The notes beneath the pieces were generated by a model. That model worked only from the letters and a program-made list of their open reading frames with translations. It did not search any database and was not told where the DNA came from. 64,000 nt of DNA from Panulirus ornatus (lineage: Eukaryota; Arthropoda; Malacostraca; Decapoda; Palinuridae). Shown piece by piece: positions 24,590 through 37,362 of the stretch (positions within the stretch are counted from its first letter, which is position 1; each line of letters begins with the position of its first letter). Where the stretch lies: assembly GCF_036320965.1 (NCBI RefSeq), contig NC_092240.1:15135001-15199000 (forward strand), given 5' to 3'. A program made the translations under genes and the position numbers.

Positions 24590-25160
24590 GGTTATACCCC
24601 ACTGGACATATTCCATCGTTCCCACCCTGTAGGACATACCCAACTGGACATACGCCATTGCTCCTACTCCATTAGACATACCCCAGTGATCATACTCTGT
24701 TAGACATATGCCATTGGTCTATTCCTGTTGGATATACCCCGCTGGTCCTCTCGCGTTGGATATACCCCGTGGGTTTATCTACACTGTTGGTCATACCCTC
24801 ACTTATTCTATCCTGTTGAGCATACCCCATGGATCTACACTGTTGAACATACCTCACGAGTCAACCTTGTTGGACATACCCCATTGGTTATATCCCGTTG
24901 GACATACTCCATGGGCCCCATTCTGTTAGACATACCTCATTGGCTCTATCCTGTTGGACATACACCATTGGTCTAACCTGGATATACCTTACTGGTCTAC
25001 CCTATTTCACATACCCCATTGGTTCTACCCTGTTGGACATACTCCATTGGCTCTACCCCAGCAGACATACCCATTGGACATATCCCATTCGTCCAGTCCT
25101 TTTTTTTTGAAATACCCATTCGACAGAGCCCACTGGTTCCACCCCACTGAACTTACCCCA
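24590..25160. repeat. irregular 26-30 bp minisatellite (ttggacataccccattggtc)
   Basis: About 20 diverged copies of a unit built from gacataccccattggt plus a ctaccctgtt block. Irregular length and divergence indicate an old array. Confidence 0.88.
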
Positions 25161-25304
25161 CTGTTCCCATCATTGTGGATCATACGCCCCCCACCCACCC
25201 ACGAGAACATCCCAGCTGCGGGGTAAGAACTCCGGGTGCCACGGAGGAGACACAGCGATAAATTCAGGTGCGCGTTGGTTGGTCGCTCCTTCCTCCGCCT
25301 ACCC

Positions 25305-25357
25305 CCCCCCCCCCCACCCGCCCCCCACCTACCCACTAAGACCCGCTCTCCTCCGTA

Positions 25358-25446
<89 letters not shown>
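25305..25446. repeat. poly-C patches followed by (CT)n
   Basis: Runs of C near 25304-25328 and then about 83 bp of perfect CT from 25364. Confidence 0.95.
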
Positions 25447-25448
<2 letters not shown>

Positions 25449-26369
25449 CCCCGACAAGGGCCATTGTTGTGCAGCTGCTACGCGCCAAATAAAGACGTCG
25501 TAGCCCCACAGCTTGCTTCCCCCGCCCCCCGCAGCATCCCTGTAATCACATAATTGCCTCATTTGCATCGTTTCGCCTCCTGCAGTTTGGTTGTTGAAGA
25601 GTAGACCAGACGCCGAGGTGAGCTCTTTGAAGACGGGAGGGGGGGTAGGGTGACGGAGGCCCTGGACAGCGGGTGTTGGAAGTACATTATTATTGGTTTG
25701 GCTCGACACCACAATCAACAAAGGGAGTTTGTTGATTATCAAAGTTTGAAAAAAAGACAAAAAAGAAAATGGCAAAACCCTTTGGTTTAACATTTCTGAT
25801 TACAGGCGTTTATAGAATACTATTATTATTATACTATCATACTATTATAGAATACTATTTCGCCACCTTTTTGTGTTTTTTCTTTCTATGTAAGATCATA
25901 TATATATACATGACTTCTGATGCAAAATGAGTAGCACAGGAATTAACCTTTATATCAGTAGCATCAGATGTACAACCTTCATGGGAATGCATTCAGTATA
26001 CTTCACGTACGTAGGAATGAGTCGTGGAACGTATGTCATCATGGTCAAAATCATTCGCGTCCCCTTCCTCTCCCTTCACCATCTCCATCTCTGAGATAAT
26101 TAAAGGCTTAACTGAACAAGATAAAGGGCCTGGGATGTTGATAAAGTCATCGTATACACTCATAGATTTATGGCAGCCTCTGGTGTCGTTCATAATCTTG
26201 GCTGAGGTCGGATTACATGCTAACGTGTGAGGTTACGCGAACGTCATACGAAGGAGCGATTTCTCAGACACACGCGACTCAAACGCTGGTGAATTATTTT
26301 TTAAGAATGTCCTTATTAATATATCTGTTGTTATCTCTGAAGTTAAGAGCTATTTATGAAGTGTATTAT
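25447..26369. other. unique-looking sequence, no gene recognised
   Basis: A small (ATT)n-like patch with a duplicated tactattat word lies at 25815-25860. No coding domain or RNA signature recognised. Confidence 0.4.
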
Positions 26370-26552
26370 AACATTAGCATATTCTTAGCTATTGCATTCT
26401 AACATTAGCATATTCTTAGCTATTGCATTCTAACATTAGCATATTCTTAGCTATTGCATTCTAACATTAGCATATTCTTAGCTATTGCATTATAACATTA
26501 GCATATTCTTAGCTATTGCATTATAGCATTAGCATATTCTTGGCTATTTCAG
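26370..26552. repeat. 31-bp minisatellite, 6 copies
   Basis: Exact 31-bp period of aacattagcatattcttagc plus tattgcattct. The first three to four copies are identical and later ones carry single changes, so it expanded recently. Confidence 0.96.
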
Positions 26553-26844
26553 CTTTTGTTGAATAATATGTATATTATGCAAATTTCTATATGTAGTATA
26601 TAGATGCTTCTTGCGGCGTCGGATTTTTAAATGCATCTTTACATCTATAATTACCCAAGACCTGTTCCACAAGGCTACTGCAGCCTAAGGCTTCGGCGCT
26701 ACTTCCAGTAGCAGAGACTCGTGGACGCCTTTGAAGTCAGAAATTCTTTGACGAGACTGTATTCCCAGTGGTTTAGTCTTGCTAAAGGTGTCTTGTTACG
26801 CGTAGTGAAACCGCTGGCAGACGGAGCCAGAGAACACCTGCGTT

Positions 26845-26846
26845 GT

Positions 26847-26886
<40 letters not shown>
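26845..26886. repeat. (AC)n microsatellite
   Basis: Perfect AC, about 35-40 bp, just before a type A tail copy. Confidence 0.95.
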
Positions 26887-26888
<2 letters not shown>

Positions 26889-26904
26889 TATTCTACTTAC
26901 CATA

Positions 26905-26998
26905 GTCTATCGCTGTCTCCCGCGTTAGCGAGGTAGCGCAAGGAAACAGACGAAAGAATGGCCCAACCCACCCACATACACATGTATATACATAAACG
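26905..26998 (-). mobile_element. type A LINE 3' tail, short copy
   Basis: tatcgctgtctcccgcgtta through acccacccacatacacatgt; only the last 90 bp or so of the family's 3' region. Confidence 0.78.
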
Positions 26999-27035
26999 CC
27001 CACACACACGCACATGTACATTCTCTACTCTGTTT

Positions 27036-27078
27036 CCTTGCGCTACCTCGCTAATGCGGGAGACAGCGATTAAGTATA
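27036..27078 (+). mobile_element. type A LINE 3' tail, inverted mate
   Basis: tttccttgcgctacctcgct and aatgcgggagacagcg: the opposite orientation to the copy at 26905. A (TA)n array begins about 25 bp further on. Confidence 0.78.
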
Positions 27079-27100
27079 ATCAATAAGATAAATAAATGAA

Positions 27101-27495
<395 letters not shown>

Positions 27496-27572
<77 letters not shown>
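27496..27572. repeat. (CT)n microsatellite
   Basis: Perfect CT, about 77 bp. Confidence 0.97.
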
Positions 27573-27575
<3 letters not shown>

Positions 27576-28374
27576 CCCACCTCCTCACCCTCGTCTAAAA
27601 GAAAGACTCGCTAAAGACAAAGAGAAACTGGAGAAATCATGATATTGTAACGTATCCTGTACAAACACTTGATGCATGAGGACAGTACACAGGACGCCAG
27701 GAACGTATGTTCGTGTCGTTCTCTGGCAAACGAACACAATAATTCTTTTTCTGTTTGAGTTCACTCGTGTTGATGCCGACGAAGTTCAGGCCCCAGACTT
27801 TGACTCAAGATATATTCCACAGTCGCGCCTGAGACGTGCAAAGACGCGACAGGATATGACACAAAAGCTTCATAAATAAGGGAATAATAGTGTTAGTAAA
27901 AGGATTAGATATTCTTTGCCCACCTGATTGAGTTCCTTATCTCCCTTCCCCTTTAAGATTCGTCGGGGGCTGAACTCATAGTCGTCATCTGGAAGACAGA
28001 GAGAAGACCCAACGACTCCATTCCTCAAGCACAGGTCTCTAGATGGCGCTCGATCCAGAACGAAATAATTAGGGAAAGAGACTGTCGACGCGACTCCTAA
28101 TACAGCAGCGGGCAAGGACGGTGAGCTGGGCGGCATGTATGTCTCCTCCCCGTCCGTAGGAGTCTGTCGTGTTCGCAGCCTTGCGTCGCGAGTCGTCGTA
28201 CTCGCTGGGGGACTGAACCTTAGCCAAGCTTGGATCAAGGTTGACGAGTCGCATACCCTTCGGTGGTTTACATTCTTCCTGACGATGGTTTGGCCTCAGC
28301 GGCGTCACGACCTCCTTCAGCTTCTGCTGGAGGACGTGTGTTTGTTTATGGTAGGATAATAGCCCGGCGCCGGG
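27573..28374. other. unique-looking sequence, no gene recognised
   Basis: No domain, RNA or repeat signature recognised in either strand. Confidence 0.4.
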
Positions 28375-28530
28375 ACCCCACACACACACCCCAGCAGCGC
28401 CTTCAGGATGGCCGGGGACCCCCAGCAGCGCCGCCAGGATGACTAGGGACCCCCCCAGCAACGCCACCAGGATGACCCGGGGCCCCCCAGCCGCGCCGCC
28501 AGGATGACCCGAGACCCCCAGCAGCGTAGT
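28375..28530. repeat. GC-rich ~30-bp minisatellite (cagcagcgccgccaggatga)
   Basis: Five copies of a unit containing gccaggatgac and gggacccccagcagcg. The minus-strand Gly/Ala/Val-rich reading frame is this repeat. Confidence 0.88.
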
Positions 28531-29130
28531 GAGGATTATGTAAGAGTTCAGGACGCCCTTCAAGCAAGCACTGACGTAACCCCAGGCTTGCGACACTCTG
28601 ACGACATCCCTGCCAAGACTTTCCCTGCAGCGTCGGGGTCAACACTAAAGTCCTGGGGGGAGAGACACAGACAAGGAGAGAAGGCGAGACAAAAGAGAGA
28701 AATAGACAGATATGTAAAAAAGACAGATAGATAGACAGATAGATAGATAAATGATATAGATAAGACAAAGGGGAGTATGAAAAAAAAAAAAAACTCTTGT
28801 TGCCTTCGAGTCGTATACAATGCAGCTTTCCAAACACGTCCAGATGATCAGCGACAGCTCGGCTCCAGACAGTAGAATTCATCATAAATAACACGACTCC
28901 CTCATGACCTCCCGCAGTGGTATGCTGTTACTGAATCCCCGGCGTTGCTTTTATTGCCCTGTAGAGATTTATTCACACGGAGGCCGTGCATAATTGTGTT
29001 TATTCTAAGACAGCGACGCATGCCTCACCCTCCTCGCTAACGTGCACACACACGCATACACACACACACACACACACAAAGTCGGCCCACACCCAACCCA
29101 AGTGTTCATCCTCCTCTTAGAGCTTGTTTA
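28531..29130. other. unique-looking sequence with small simple repeats
   Basis: A (GATA)n-like patch lies near 28722-28750, a poly-A run near 28780-28793, and (AC)n near 29058-29078. No gene recognised. Confidence 0.4.
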
Positions 29131-29275
<145 letters not shown>

Positions 29276-30051
29276 TATACTTTGTCGCTGTCTCCCGCGT
29301 TAGCGAGGTAGCGCAAGGAAATAGACGAAAGAATGGCCCAACCCACCCACATACACATGCATATACATATATATACACATGTACATAATTCATACTTGCT
29401 GCCTTCATTTATTCCCGTCACCACCCTGCCACACATGAAATGACAACCCCCTCCCCCCGCATGCGCATGAGGTAGCGCTGGGAAAAGAAAATAAAGGCCA
29501 CATTCGTTCACACTCAGTCTCTAGCTGTCATGTATAATGCACCGAAACCACAGCTCCCTTTCCACATTCAGGCCCCACAACTTTCCATGGTTTACCCCAG
29601 ACGCTTCACATGCTCTGGTTCAATCCATTGACAGCACGTCGACCCCGGTATACCACATTGTTCCAATTCACTCTATTCCTTGCACGCCTTTCACCCTCCT
29701 GCATGTTCAGGCCCCGACCGCTCAAAATCTTTTTCACTCTAACCTTCCACCTCCAATTTGGTCTCCCACTTCTCGTTCCCTGGACCTCTGACACATATAT
29801 CCTCTTTGTCAATCTTTCCTCACTCATTCTCTCCATGTGACCAAACCATTTCAAAACGCCCTCTTCTGTTCTCTCAACTACGCTCTTTTTATTACCACAC
29901 ATCTCTCTTACCCTTTCATTATTTACTCGATCAAACCACCTCACACCAAATATTGTCCTCAAACATCTCATTTCCAGCACATCAACACTCCTCCGTCCAA
30001 CCCTACAGCCCACACCTCGTAACCATATAACATTGTTGGAACCATTATTCC
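29276..30051 (-). mobile_element. 5'-truncated non-LTR retrotransposon: RT C-terminus and 3' region
   Basis: On the minus strand the coding part runs from about 30051 to 29606. It begins in a NNVIWLRGVGC remnant and continues VDVLEMRCLRTIFGVRWFDR, NNERVREMCGNKKSVVERTE, GVLKWFGHMERMSEERLTKR, SGRPNWRWKVRVKKILSGRG and LNMQEGERRARNRVNW, ending VYRGRRAVNGLNQSM. This is the familiar tail of non-LTR retrotransposon polymerases, after the RT palm. The frame is open across this segment, suggesting a fairly young copy. A roughly 330-bp 3' region follows, carrying cattcgttcacactcagtct, acttgctgccttcatttatt and the gcgttagcgaggtagcg motif, and it ends ttatactttgtcgctg at the (TA)n array. Clade not resolved. 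The catalytic RT core and endonuclease are absent. Confidence 0.82.
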
Positions 30052-30194
30052 TTGACACATGATAAGTTCCCAAGTGCACATTCGTGTAATAATCACATCA
30101 TCACCGGAGATACAAGAAAGAAACATAACAGTCAGGAGATATACAACGAAGAGACGTATCTAGGACGACATTTGGCGTCCTAACTACGTCTCTT

Positions 30195-30420
30195 CTAGTA
30201 GTAGTTAGTGATGGTAGTAGTAGTAGCAGTAGTAGTAGTAATAGTAGTAATAGTAGTAGTAGTATTTAGCGATGATGGTAGTAGTATTTAGTAGTAGTTA
30301 GTGATGGTAGTAGTAGTAGCAGTAGTAGTAGTAATAGTAGTAATAGTAGTAGTAGTATTTAGTGATGGTAGTAGTAATAGTAGTAGAAGTAGTAGTAGCA
30401 GTAGTAGTAGTAGTATGAGG
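30195..30420. repeat. (GTA)n trinucleotide array with internal duplication
   Basis: Impure gta/gtagca/ataata repeats. A segment of about 70 bp starting gttagtgatggtagtagtag is present twice (about 30205 and 30298), so the array grew partly by segmental duplication. Confidence 0.92.
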
Positions 30421-30495
30421 AAGTGCTTGCTTAAACGCTGCCAGTGGAAGTACGACCTTCTTTGGTCGGAATTTGCTTCAGGTCCTCATTTTTTG

Positions 30496-30496
<1 letters not shown>

Positions 30497-30543
<47 letters not shown>
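30497..30543. repeat. (TA)n microsatellite
   Basis: Perfect TA, about 46 bp. Confidence 0.97.
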
Positions 30544-30548
<5 letters not shown>

Positions 30549-30684
30549 ATCCCTTACCATATATAGTCGTTCCGTTCAGGCGCTGACGGGTGCTGGTTTC
30601 ACAGTCAGGAAGGCGTGGCAGAAATCGACAGCGCCTCTGCTTCTTCGTCCAAGTATATATCATTGAGGAGATACTAGCTATCTC

Positions 30685-30687
<3 letters not shown>

Positions 30688-30752
<65 letters not shown>
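30688..30752. repeat. (CT)n microsatellite
   Basis: Perfect CT, about 65 bp. Confidence 0.97.
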
Positions 30753-30756
<4 letters not shown>

Positions 30757-31055
30757 TGTCTATCTGGAGGGGTGACGAGTATCCTCCGTTGCCTCACACC
30801 GGGCGAGCGAGCGCTCCGCCCTCCCACTGGTGAGGCGTCTGTTTCCTGACGAGCTGTCAAACTTGACGAGTGGCAGGTGGCGGTCGGGAGGAGGAGGAGG
30901 AGGAGGTGCCGTCATCACCGGTGGCCGTCCTTATCGTCTCTTTCCTGGAAGACGGCGGCGTATGTGTGTGTCCGCGGACCGTTGTGAGCTGAGGGTTATT
31001 TATGGCGTCCGACGAACGCCCAAGGAGGTTCTGAGGTCTTGCTGTAACACGGGGT

Positions 31056-31058
<3 letters not shown>

Positions 31059-31124
<66 letters not shown>
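31059..31124. repeat. (GA)n microsatellite
   Basis: Perfect GA, about 66 bp. Confidence 0.97.
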
Positions 31125-31129
<5 letters not shown>

Positions 31130-32489
31130 TGGTCCGGCAGCAACGCAGGAGCCACACTGCAGTGAGAACGAGACGTGAAAATAGGACTTGTGAGAGCAGC
31201 TCAGGGTTGACTAAGAGGCGCCGTACAAGGCCAACGCCGAACTGGCGGACTTTCCAGAAGTCATTAGCGCCATCTAGGGATCGTGTAGCGTCCACGAGTG
31301 GCCAGTACACCTGAGTCTTTGCAGAGGTTACTATCAGTGGCGTGTTCCAGGGAATCTGTGGCGTCTAGGGGGGAAATGCATATATGACGAAGATTCTGTC
31401 CAGGATGTCGTTTCTTTGACCTCGCACAATCGAAGAGGCGTGTGTGAGTGAGTTCGCACGGGCCCCTTCTTCAGCAACAACAAAGGTGACCTTATTCTTT
31501 CAGAGTAAATTTCATGTCTTTCTTTTTCCTTCATTTCATAGTCTAAAGACATTACTGCAGCTGTTGCTATGAGTAATAGGATATCCCCCCGGCACTAGCC
31601 TGAGAACACATGGGGAAAGACAGATAACGTAAGACTTGATGGTCCACGATGGTGTTATCTGTTAGAGGACAAGAGATAAGACCCTATATTCCTACTCAAT
31701 GTAAATGGAGAGCAGGATAGTAAAGCATAAGGTTATCAGTGACGCTCACTTGTTTTTCAGACGTTCCAATAATATTGTTACGAGTCATTTCCAAAGGGTT
31801 GTGTTTGAACCATGACCCCCCCCCCCCCCCCCCCCCCCCAGGTAACATCCACTGCCCAACGGATGACGGGTCTTAACGAAGGCGTCGTACATCACCTGTG
31901 GTGGTAGGTCGGCCCGAAGTTACCTCCCCCCCCCTAAGAGAACGAAGTCTCTCCAACCAAAGTAAAGTGCCTCAGCACAAGACCACACAGTCCGCTGGAA
32001 ACGTTACTCAAGTCTACCAGAACTCGAATAAAGATATGCCATGTGGGAGAGGGTGGACACCAACCAAGGGGTCCAGGGCAGCGTATCTGACCGCGAAGGA
32101 CAACACACACACACACACACACACACATGGAGGAAATGAGGCAATTACGATAAAGAAGGGATAGATATGAACTAGATGACCCAAAACAAAACAAAAAGAT
32201 AGCAAGAAAAGGACCTTACCACAAGATTGGAATTTATGGCCGTGGCCAAGAGATGTAGCACAGACCTACATGAGGATAAGATCTGTATCTTAGAACAAGA
32301 ACTGTACATTGCTTGCGGGTGAAATGGGATGGTCTACTTTCCACCCGTCTCGAACATCTCCCAGGCTAAGTGACATCACCGGCTGACGACGAAATGTTAT
32401 GGACATGTGGGACAAGGATGGGCGGTAGCTAGGCTGGGGTACAACTAGGCTGACGTGGCCACCACATGAATCATCACTGTATGTAAGAC
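31125..32489. other. unique-looking sequence with a long C run
   Basis: An uninterrupted run of about 21 C lies at 31818-31839, a shorter one near 31926, and an (AC)n patch at 32101-32128. No gene or RNA recognised. Confidence 0.45.
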
Positions 32490-32504
32490 TGTATGTGTGT
32501 GTGT

Positions 32505-32575
<71 letters not shown>
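32490..32575. repeat. (GT)n microsatellite
   Basis: GT with one tatg interruption, about 85 bp. Confidence 0.97.
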
Positions 32576-32914
32576 GTCAGGCCACTGTGGTCATCAGCGT
32601 TGTCAGACTACCGTCACCATCAGTGCTGTCAGGGTGTCCCTTCATCATCGCTGTTGTCAGACTCCTTGGAGGGTTGGCTTGTGCTGCCTTCAGGGCGCAC
32701 ATGAGGGTTATTCAAGGCCTTAGGGCTCTCACTGGCATCACTCGTGCCCTTAGGGCTTCCATGGTGATGATTTCTTCCCTAAGGATGGCCGACACCCGTA
32801 GGAGGAAGAGGGGCCCCGGCAACAAAGGGCGCGAGAGGTGGTAGGTTAATGGAAGGGCGTGAGTGATGGCAGGGTAGACGGTGGACAAATGGCCTCGCAC
32901 CGAACACTGTTGTA
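32576..32914. other. sequence with a short gtcatcagcgttgtcag tandem
   Basis: Near 32578-32665 are four imperfect copies of ttgtcagactaccgtcaccatcag words; the remainder is unique. No gene recognised. Confidence 0.45.
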
Positions 32915-32955
32915 CCCCTCCTCCTCCTCCTCCTCCTCCTCCTCCTCCTCCTCCT
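32915..32955. repeat. (CTC)n microsatellite
   Basis: About 12 ctc units; gives Ser- or Arg-rich frames on the two strands. Confidence 0.95.
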
Positions 32956-33159
32956 GCCTGACCAGCAGTCACGTGCAGCAGTACCCCGCCTCCTTCTCCT
33001 CCTCCTGCTGCTGTTGCCACTGCAGTCTAGCCCAGCGGTGACGTACAGCACCTCCCCTCTGGACTACCAACCTCCTACCATTCTCTAAACCGAAATACAC
33101 GAAAAACGGGACTCAAACCTCACTGCAAGTGAGCTGTTCCGTTCTGATCCCCAATTTTC

Positions 33160-33560
33160 ATCAGAGGCAGAGAAAAAATAGAACAAATACAGAGCAGAGC
33201 GACGAAACAAATTCTGTCGCTAAGATATAAAAATAGACGGATGACTGAAAGCATTTTTTCTCTGTAGACTTCGGTTAGATCTAACGGAAGCTCATAAAAT
33301 ACTAAATGATCTCGACAACACAAGTGATAACAATCTATCCACAGTACATAAAGATATGATTAACAGTGATGATGATGGTGTGGTGTGAAAGGAAATTAGA
33401 GATGCGCCACATACGTGAACTAAAGTTTTTTCAGCCGTAGTTATAGAATTGCTGGATTAAACTACCACAGGAGGTCCTCATGGCAATCACCATCAGTGCA
33501 TTTATGTCATAGATAAATACTTTAATGATATTGATAATAATGCAAAATGAATCTAATCAA
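33160..33560 (+). pseudogene. decayed CR1-like LINE, RT C-terminal region
   Basis: Plus-strand pieces in family order: IEQIQSRATKQILSLRYKNR at about 33177-33236, then RLDLTEAHKILNDLDNTSDN at about 33270-33330 (family pattern RLRGDLIEVFKILxxLDN), then a degraded region ending FSAVVIELLD near 33430 and IDKYFNDIDNNAK at 33508-33548. The last piece matches the usual end FKxxLDKYxxDIDxN. At least four stops or frame changes separate the pieces. Only the region after the RT palm is present. Confidence 0.6.
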
Positions 33561-33955
33561 GAAGGATACTTGAAATTGCATATAATTCAATGTCCATTTT
33601 TTTTTCTTTTTCTTCAGATCTGAGCCTTTTCCTTCCCCTCTCTTCACCTGATGATTCAGCTGCCGAAATAGAACAGATTCTGTTTTCCATTTACACATTC
33701 CTACAAAACGCCCACGTCAGTATACTCTCACCATACACCGTGGTGCTCCTTTATCAACTATTCTGCTGCCGGCTCGTGTGCTAGAGGGAGTGGTTGGAGG
33801 GAAGTAGCCGTCTCTTTAGCCATCTCGTGTGTGTCTATGTAGATTATAAACTAAGGATAGCATTATCTTGTCACTGGCTCTCAGGGTCCCTAGTTATCTG
33901 TGCTTCCCATGTTCTTTACCTGTATTGCTACTTGGGCACTAATTTACCCGCTCCC
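33561..33955. other. unique-looking sequence, no gene recognised
   Basis: T-rich patch near 33596-33612. No other signature seen. Confidence 0.4.
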
Positions 33956-33959
33956 TGCC

Positions 33960-34125
33960 GCTGCTGCTAATAGTGCCTGGTCAGTGACCTACCACCTTCC
34001 TGTTGGTGGAGTCTGGTCAGTGACTTACCACCCTCCTGCTGGTGGTAGTGACTCCTGGTCAGTGACCTAGCACCCCTTCCTGCCGCTGGTCCATGGTCAG
34101 TGACCTACCACCCCACTGCTCCACA
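33960..34125. repeat. ~48-bp imperfect tandem repeat
   Basis: Four copies of tggtcagtgacctaccaccc with a variable cttcctgctggtgg half. Confidence 0.82.
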
Positions 34126-34329
34126 ACTTCTGGCCTCGACCCACTAGTCATCGTTCGTATCCTCCTCCTCCTCCCGTTACTCTCTTCCTATTCCAAGGTC
34201 AGCCGCCTCCTCCTCCGCCTCTGCCTCCTCCCCAAGCAAGACGTTTCCCCTTCCCAGACGCCGTGTGACTCGGTGAGATACAGGAACCTACCTCGTCCTA
34301 CCCACACAGGCGAAGGTGGTAGAGGTGAG

Positions 34330-34779
<450 letters not shown>

Positions 34780-34786
34780 ACACACA

Positions 34787-34859
<73 letters not shown>

Positions 34860-34953
34860 ACACAAAGAAACAATACAATGGAATTCCCCTGAGATACAGT
34901 TAAGTCGCTATACAAAGAAATTTTTATAATACATCAACTAACTTAAAAAAAAG

Positions 34954-35018
<65 letters not shown>
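34780..35018. repeat. two (AC)n microsatellites
   Basis: AC arrays at about 34780-34863 and 34958-35018 are separated by about 95 bp that include caatacaatggaattc, a word also seen in the LINE 3' tail at 14620. Confidence 0.95.
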
Positions 35019-35019
<1 letters not shown>

Positions 35020-35360
35020 CCATCTGGGATAGATAAAGCTATTCAAATGCTTCCTGAATGCATGGTGAATGAAGCCTCAGTTGGCTAATTAAGCGCCCCG
35101 GTAATGATACTCCGAGGACCTATATTTATAAGCCTCATAACTAACGCAGCAGCGTCTTGGCCGAGGTGATCGCGTGGTCACACAAGTGGTACTTCAGTGA
35201 AGATCGCTCGCAGATGGCAGGGCAAAGGCAAAGGAGAATGGACTCCCATGTTATTTCGTTCGAGAATTCAAGGTCTTGTACTTTGCACAACTGTGGATGT
35301 AAGGTTATAAAAACACCCGTAAGTTGCTGAAAATAAATATACCCTTTTATGCACTGCCTA
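35019..35360. other. unique-looking sequence, no gene recognised
   Basis: No signature recognised. Confidence 0.4.
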
Positions 35361-35365
35361 GTTAT

Positions 35366-35565
35366 CTTCAGATTATATTTGATTATATTCAGATTATATT
35401 TGATTATCTTCAGATTATATTTGATTATCTTCAGATTATATTTGATTGTCTTCAGATTATATTTGTTTATCTTCAGATTATATTTGATTATCTTCAGATT
35501 ATATTTGATTATCTTCAGATTATATTTGATTATTTTTAGATCACATTTGATTATCATCAGATTAT
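35366..35565. repeat. 21-bp minisatellite (cttcagattatatttgattat), about 9 copies
   Basis: Regular 21-bp period, open in both strands because the unit is seven codons (minus-strand LKIIKYN repeats). Edge copies are diverged. Confidence 0.96.
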
Positions 35566-36692
35566 AGACAATCTAACGAAAATAATTACCGATTATATTA
35601 CGTTCTTACTTACTTCCACATATCCCAGAGGTCACCAGCATTATTAGATAAGCCCTGGGTTCTCATGAACCACGAATGGGATCTATGAACTCCTTATGTC
35701 GTGAGCGGGAGGTAATATCAGCACACTCAAGGCCGAGTTAAAGCCACCATTAAAAAAAAGAAAAAAGATCCCCTCCTGCAGGAGTCTTGAGGCTTCAGAA
35801 CCCTGCAACTCATACCCCCTCCCACGTCCCCAGTGGTAGGGAATGAACGATTATCATTCGGTGAAAAGATAAAAGCAGTCATTAAGAACGAGTCAGTTAG
35901 AGGCGAGAGGAGCACCAGTAAGACACTATCGGACGACCTTCTTAACGATGGCAGGGAGTACCATTGCTCCCCAGTGTGGTGGACTTGAAGGGGGGTGTCT
36001 GTCCTCAACGAATCCTTTGGCTCACAGTTAGTGTGGCACACAGAGAGGAGAACGTGCTGTACGAAAGCTGTTGCATGGGCTGTCATTGACGCTGTCTTAC
36101 ACGAGAGAAACTTAAATGGATAAAGTATATGGAAGACGAAGCTGTCTTTTTTTTTTTTTTTTGTTCTTCTGAAGGAGGATGTACGCTGATGGTTTTCAAA
36201 AGAGAGTGTGAACCAAGTTGATGTCCTTAAAGTCTCGAATCGTCATGCTTGAATACTGTACCGAGCGTTTAGATCGAGGCTCCAGAAACGGAAGCGAATT
36301 GTGGAGTCGGGAAGCAGGTTTTTATTTTTGCACCTGATGTGAGGAAGGATATCCATGGTCATGAACGCTTGTTATGACATAAGAGGTAAGATATGAACCT
36401 AATCACGTCGGCAGACGCTGCGGGCGACGACGCAAACAAATGAGCATCGGCGAGGTAAGGGCAGTGCGGGTGGGTGGGGGACGTGTGCTGGACTCAGAGC
36501 CAGGCGGGCGGGCGGGCGGAGGCACAAGGCTGAGTGTGTGTGTGGAGGGAGGGAGCCAACCTCCAGCCTTCACGTTATGTATGGCCACAACGAGGAACTC
36601 ACCGCCACGAGGAAGAAGAGCCATCGGTCAGGTGAAGTTGGGAGGAGCAGGAACCACGCCGAGCCCCTGGCTGGGGCTGGCTGGCTGGGTCG

Positions 36693-36735
<43 letters not shown>

Positions 36736-37362
36736 GCACAGACGCCCTCTGGAATGTCCTCCTCTTGGACCAGCCATGTCCTGCGTAGTGCCTCCTCCTG
36801 CGGCTGTTGCTGCATTAGGCTCCCGTAGGAGTCCCCTGCCCGCCTGCTCGCCTGCAGGATGGTTGAGGAAGGAGCTGCAGGACGGCCTGCAGTGGACGTC
36901 CTACAACAGTAGCGGGGAGCAGGAAGGTCGTATGGGGGAGAGAGAGAGAGAGAGGCCGGGGAGCGGTGGACGTCTCCTACCTCTCCCGAAGTCGACCTTG
37001 TCTCACTCTCTCTCTTTCTACTCCTCCTCCTTCCCTTCACTGGGCCACTATGTGATGAGATACCAGCCCTGCCTCTCCCTCCCTCCCTCTCCCTTTTACC
37101 CTTCACCTTCCCTTCAGTGAACCAGAAAATTATGTGACGTCTGCCACGCCTGGAGGAGCTCCAGACACGCACCAAGACGCCCCCGAAGATCATGATAGAG
37201 GGTCGTGCCGTCCCGCCAGAGCGGGTATGTCAATTAACGTGGGGCTCCGGAGTCTCGCCCCCGAGGAACCGAGCTAATGAACCCTCAACCCTACCTGAAA
37301 ACTGTGGTCAGGCGAGGGACTTACTAGCAACACTGTAGAGAGGAATTCTGCAAGAATCGGTT
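35566..37362. other. unique-looking sequence; AC array at 36693-36733
   Basis: The part at 36430-37120 is GC-richer and contains a 226-codon plus-strand frame and a 207-codon minus-strand frame. Both cross the AC array and pyrimidine runs and neither shows a recognisable domain, so I do not call a gene. Poly-T run at 36148-36162. Confidence 0.4.

Noticed and set aside
26024..26230. 68-codon plus-strand frame of ordinary composition
   Set aside because: Short, no recognised family, no splice or promoter context.
36440..37193. 226-codon plus-strand and 207-codon minus-strand open frames
   Set aside because: They cross an AC array and pyrimidine runs, have low-complexity composition and show no recognisable domain.
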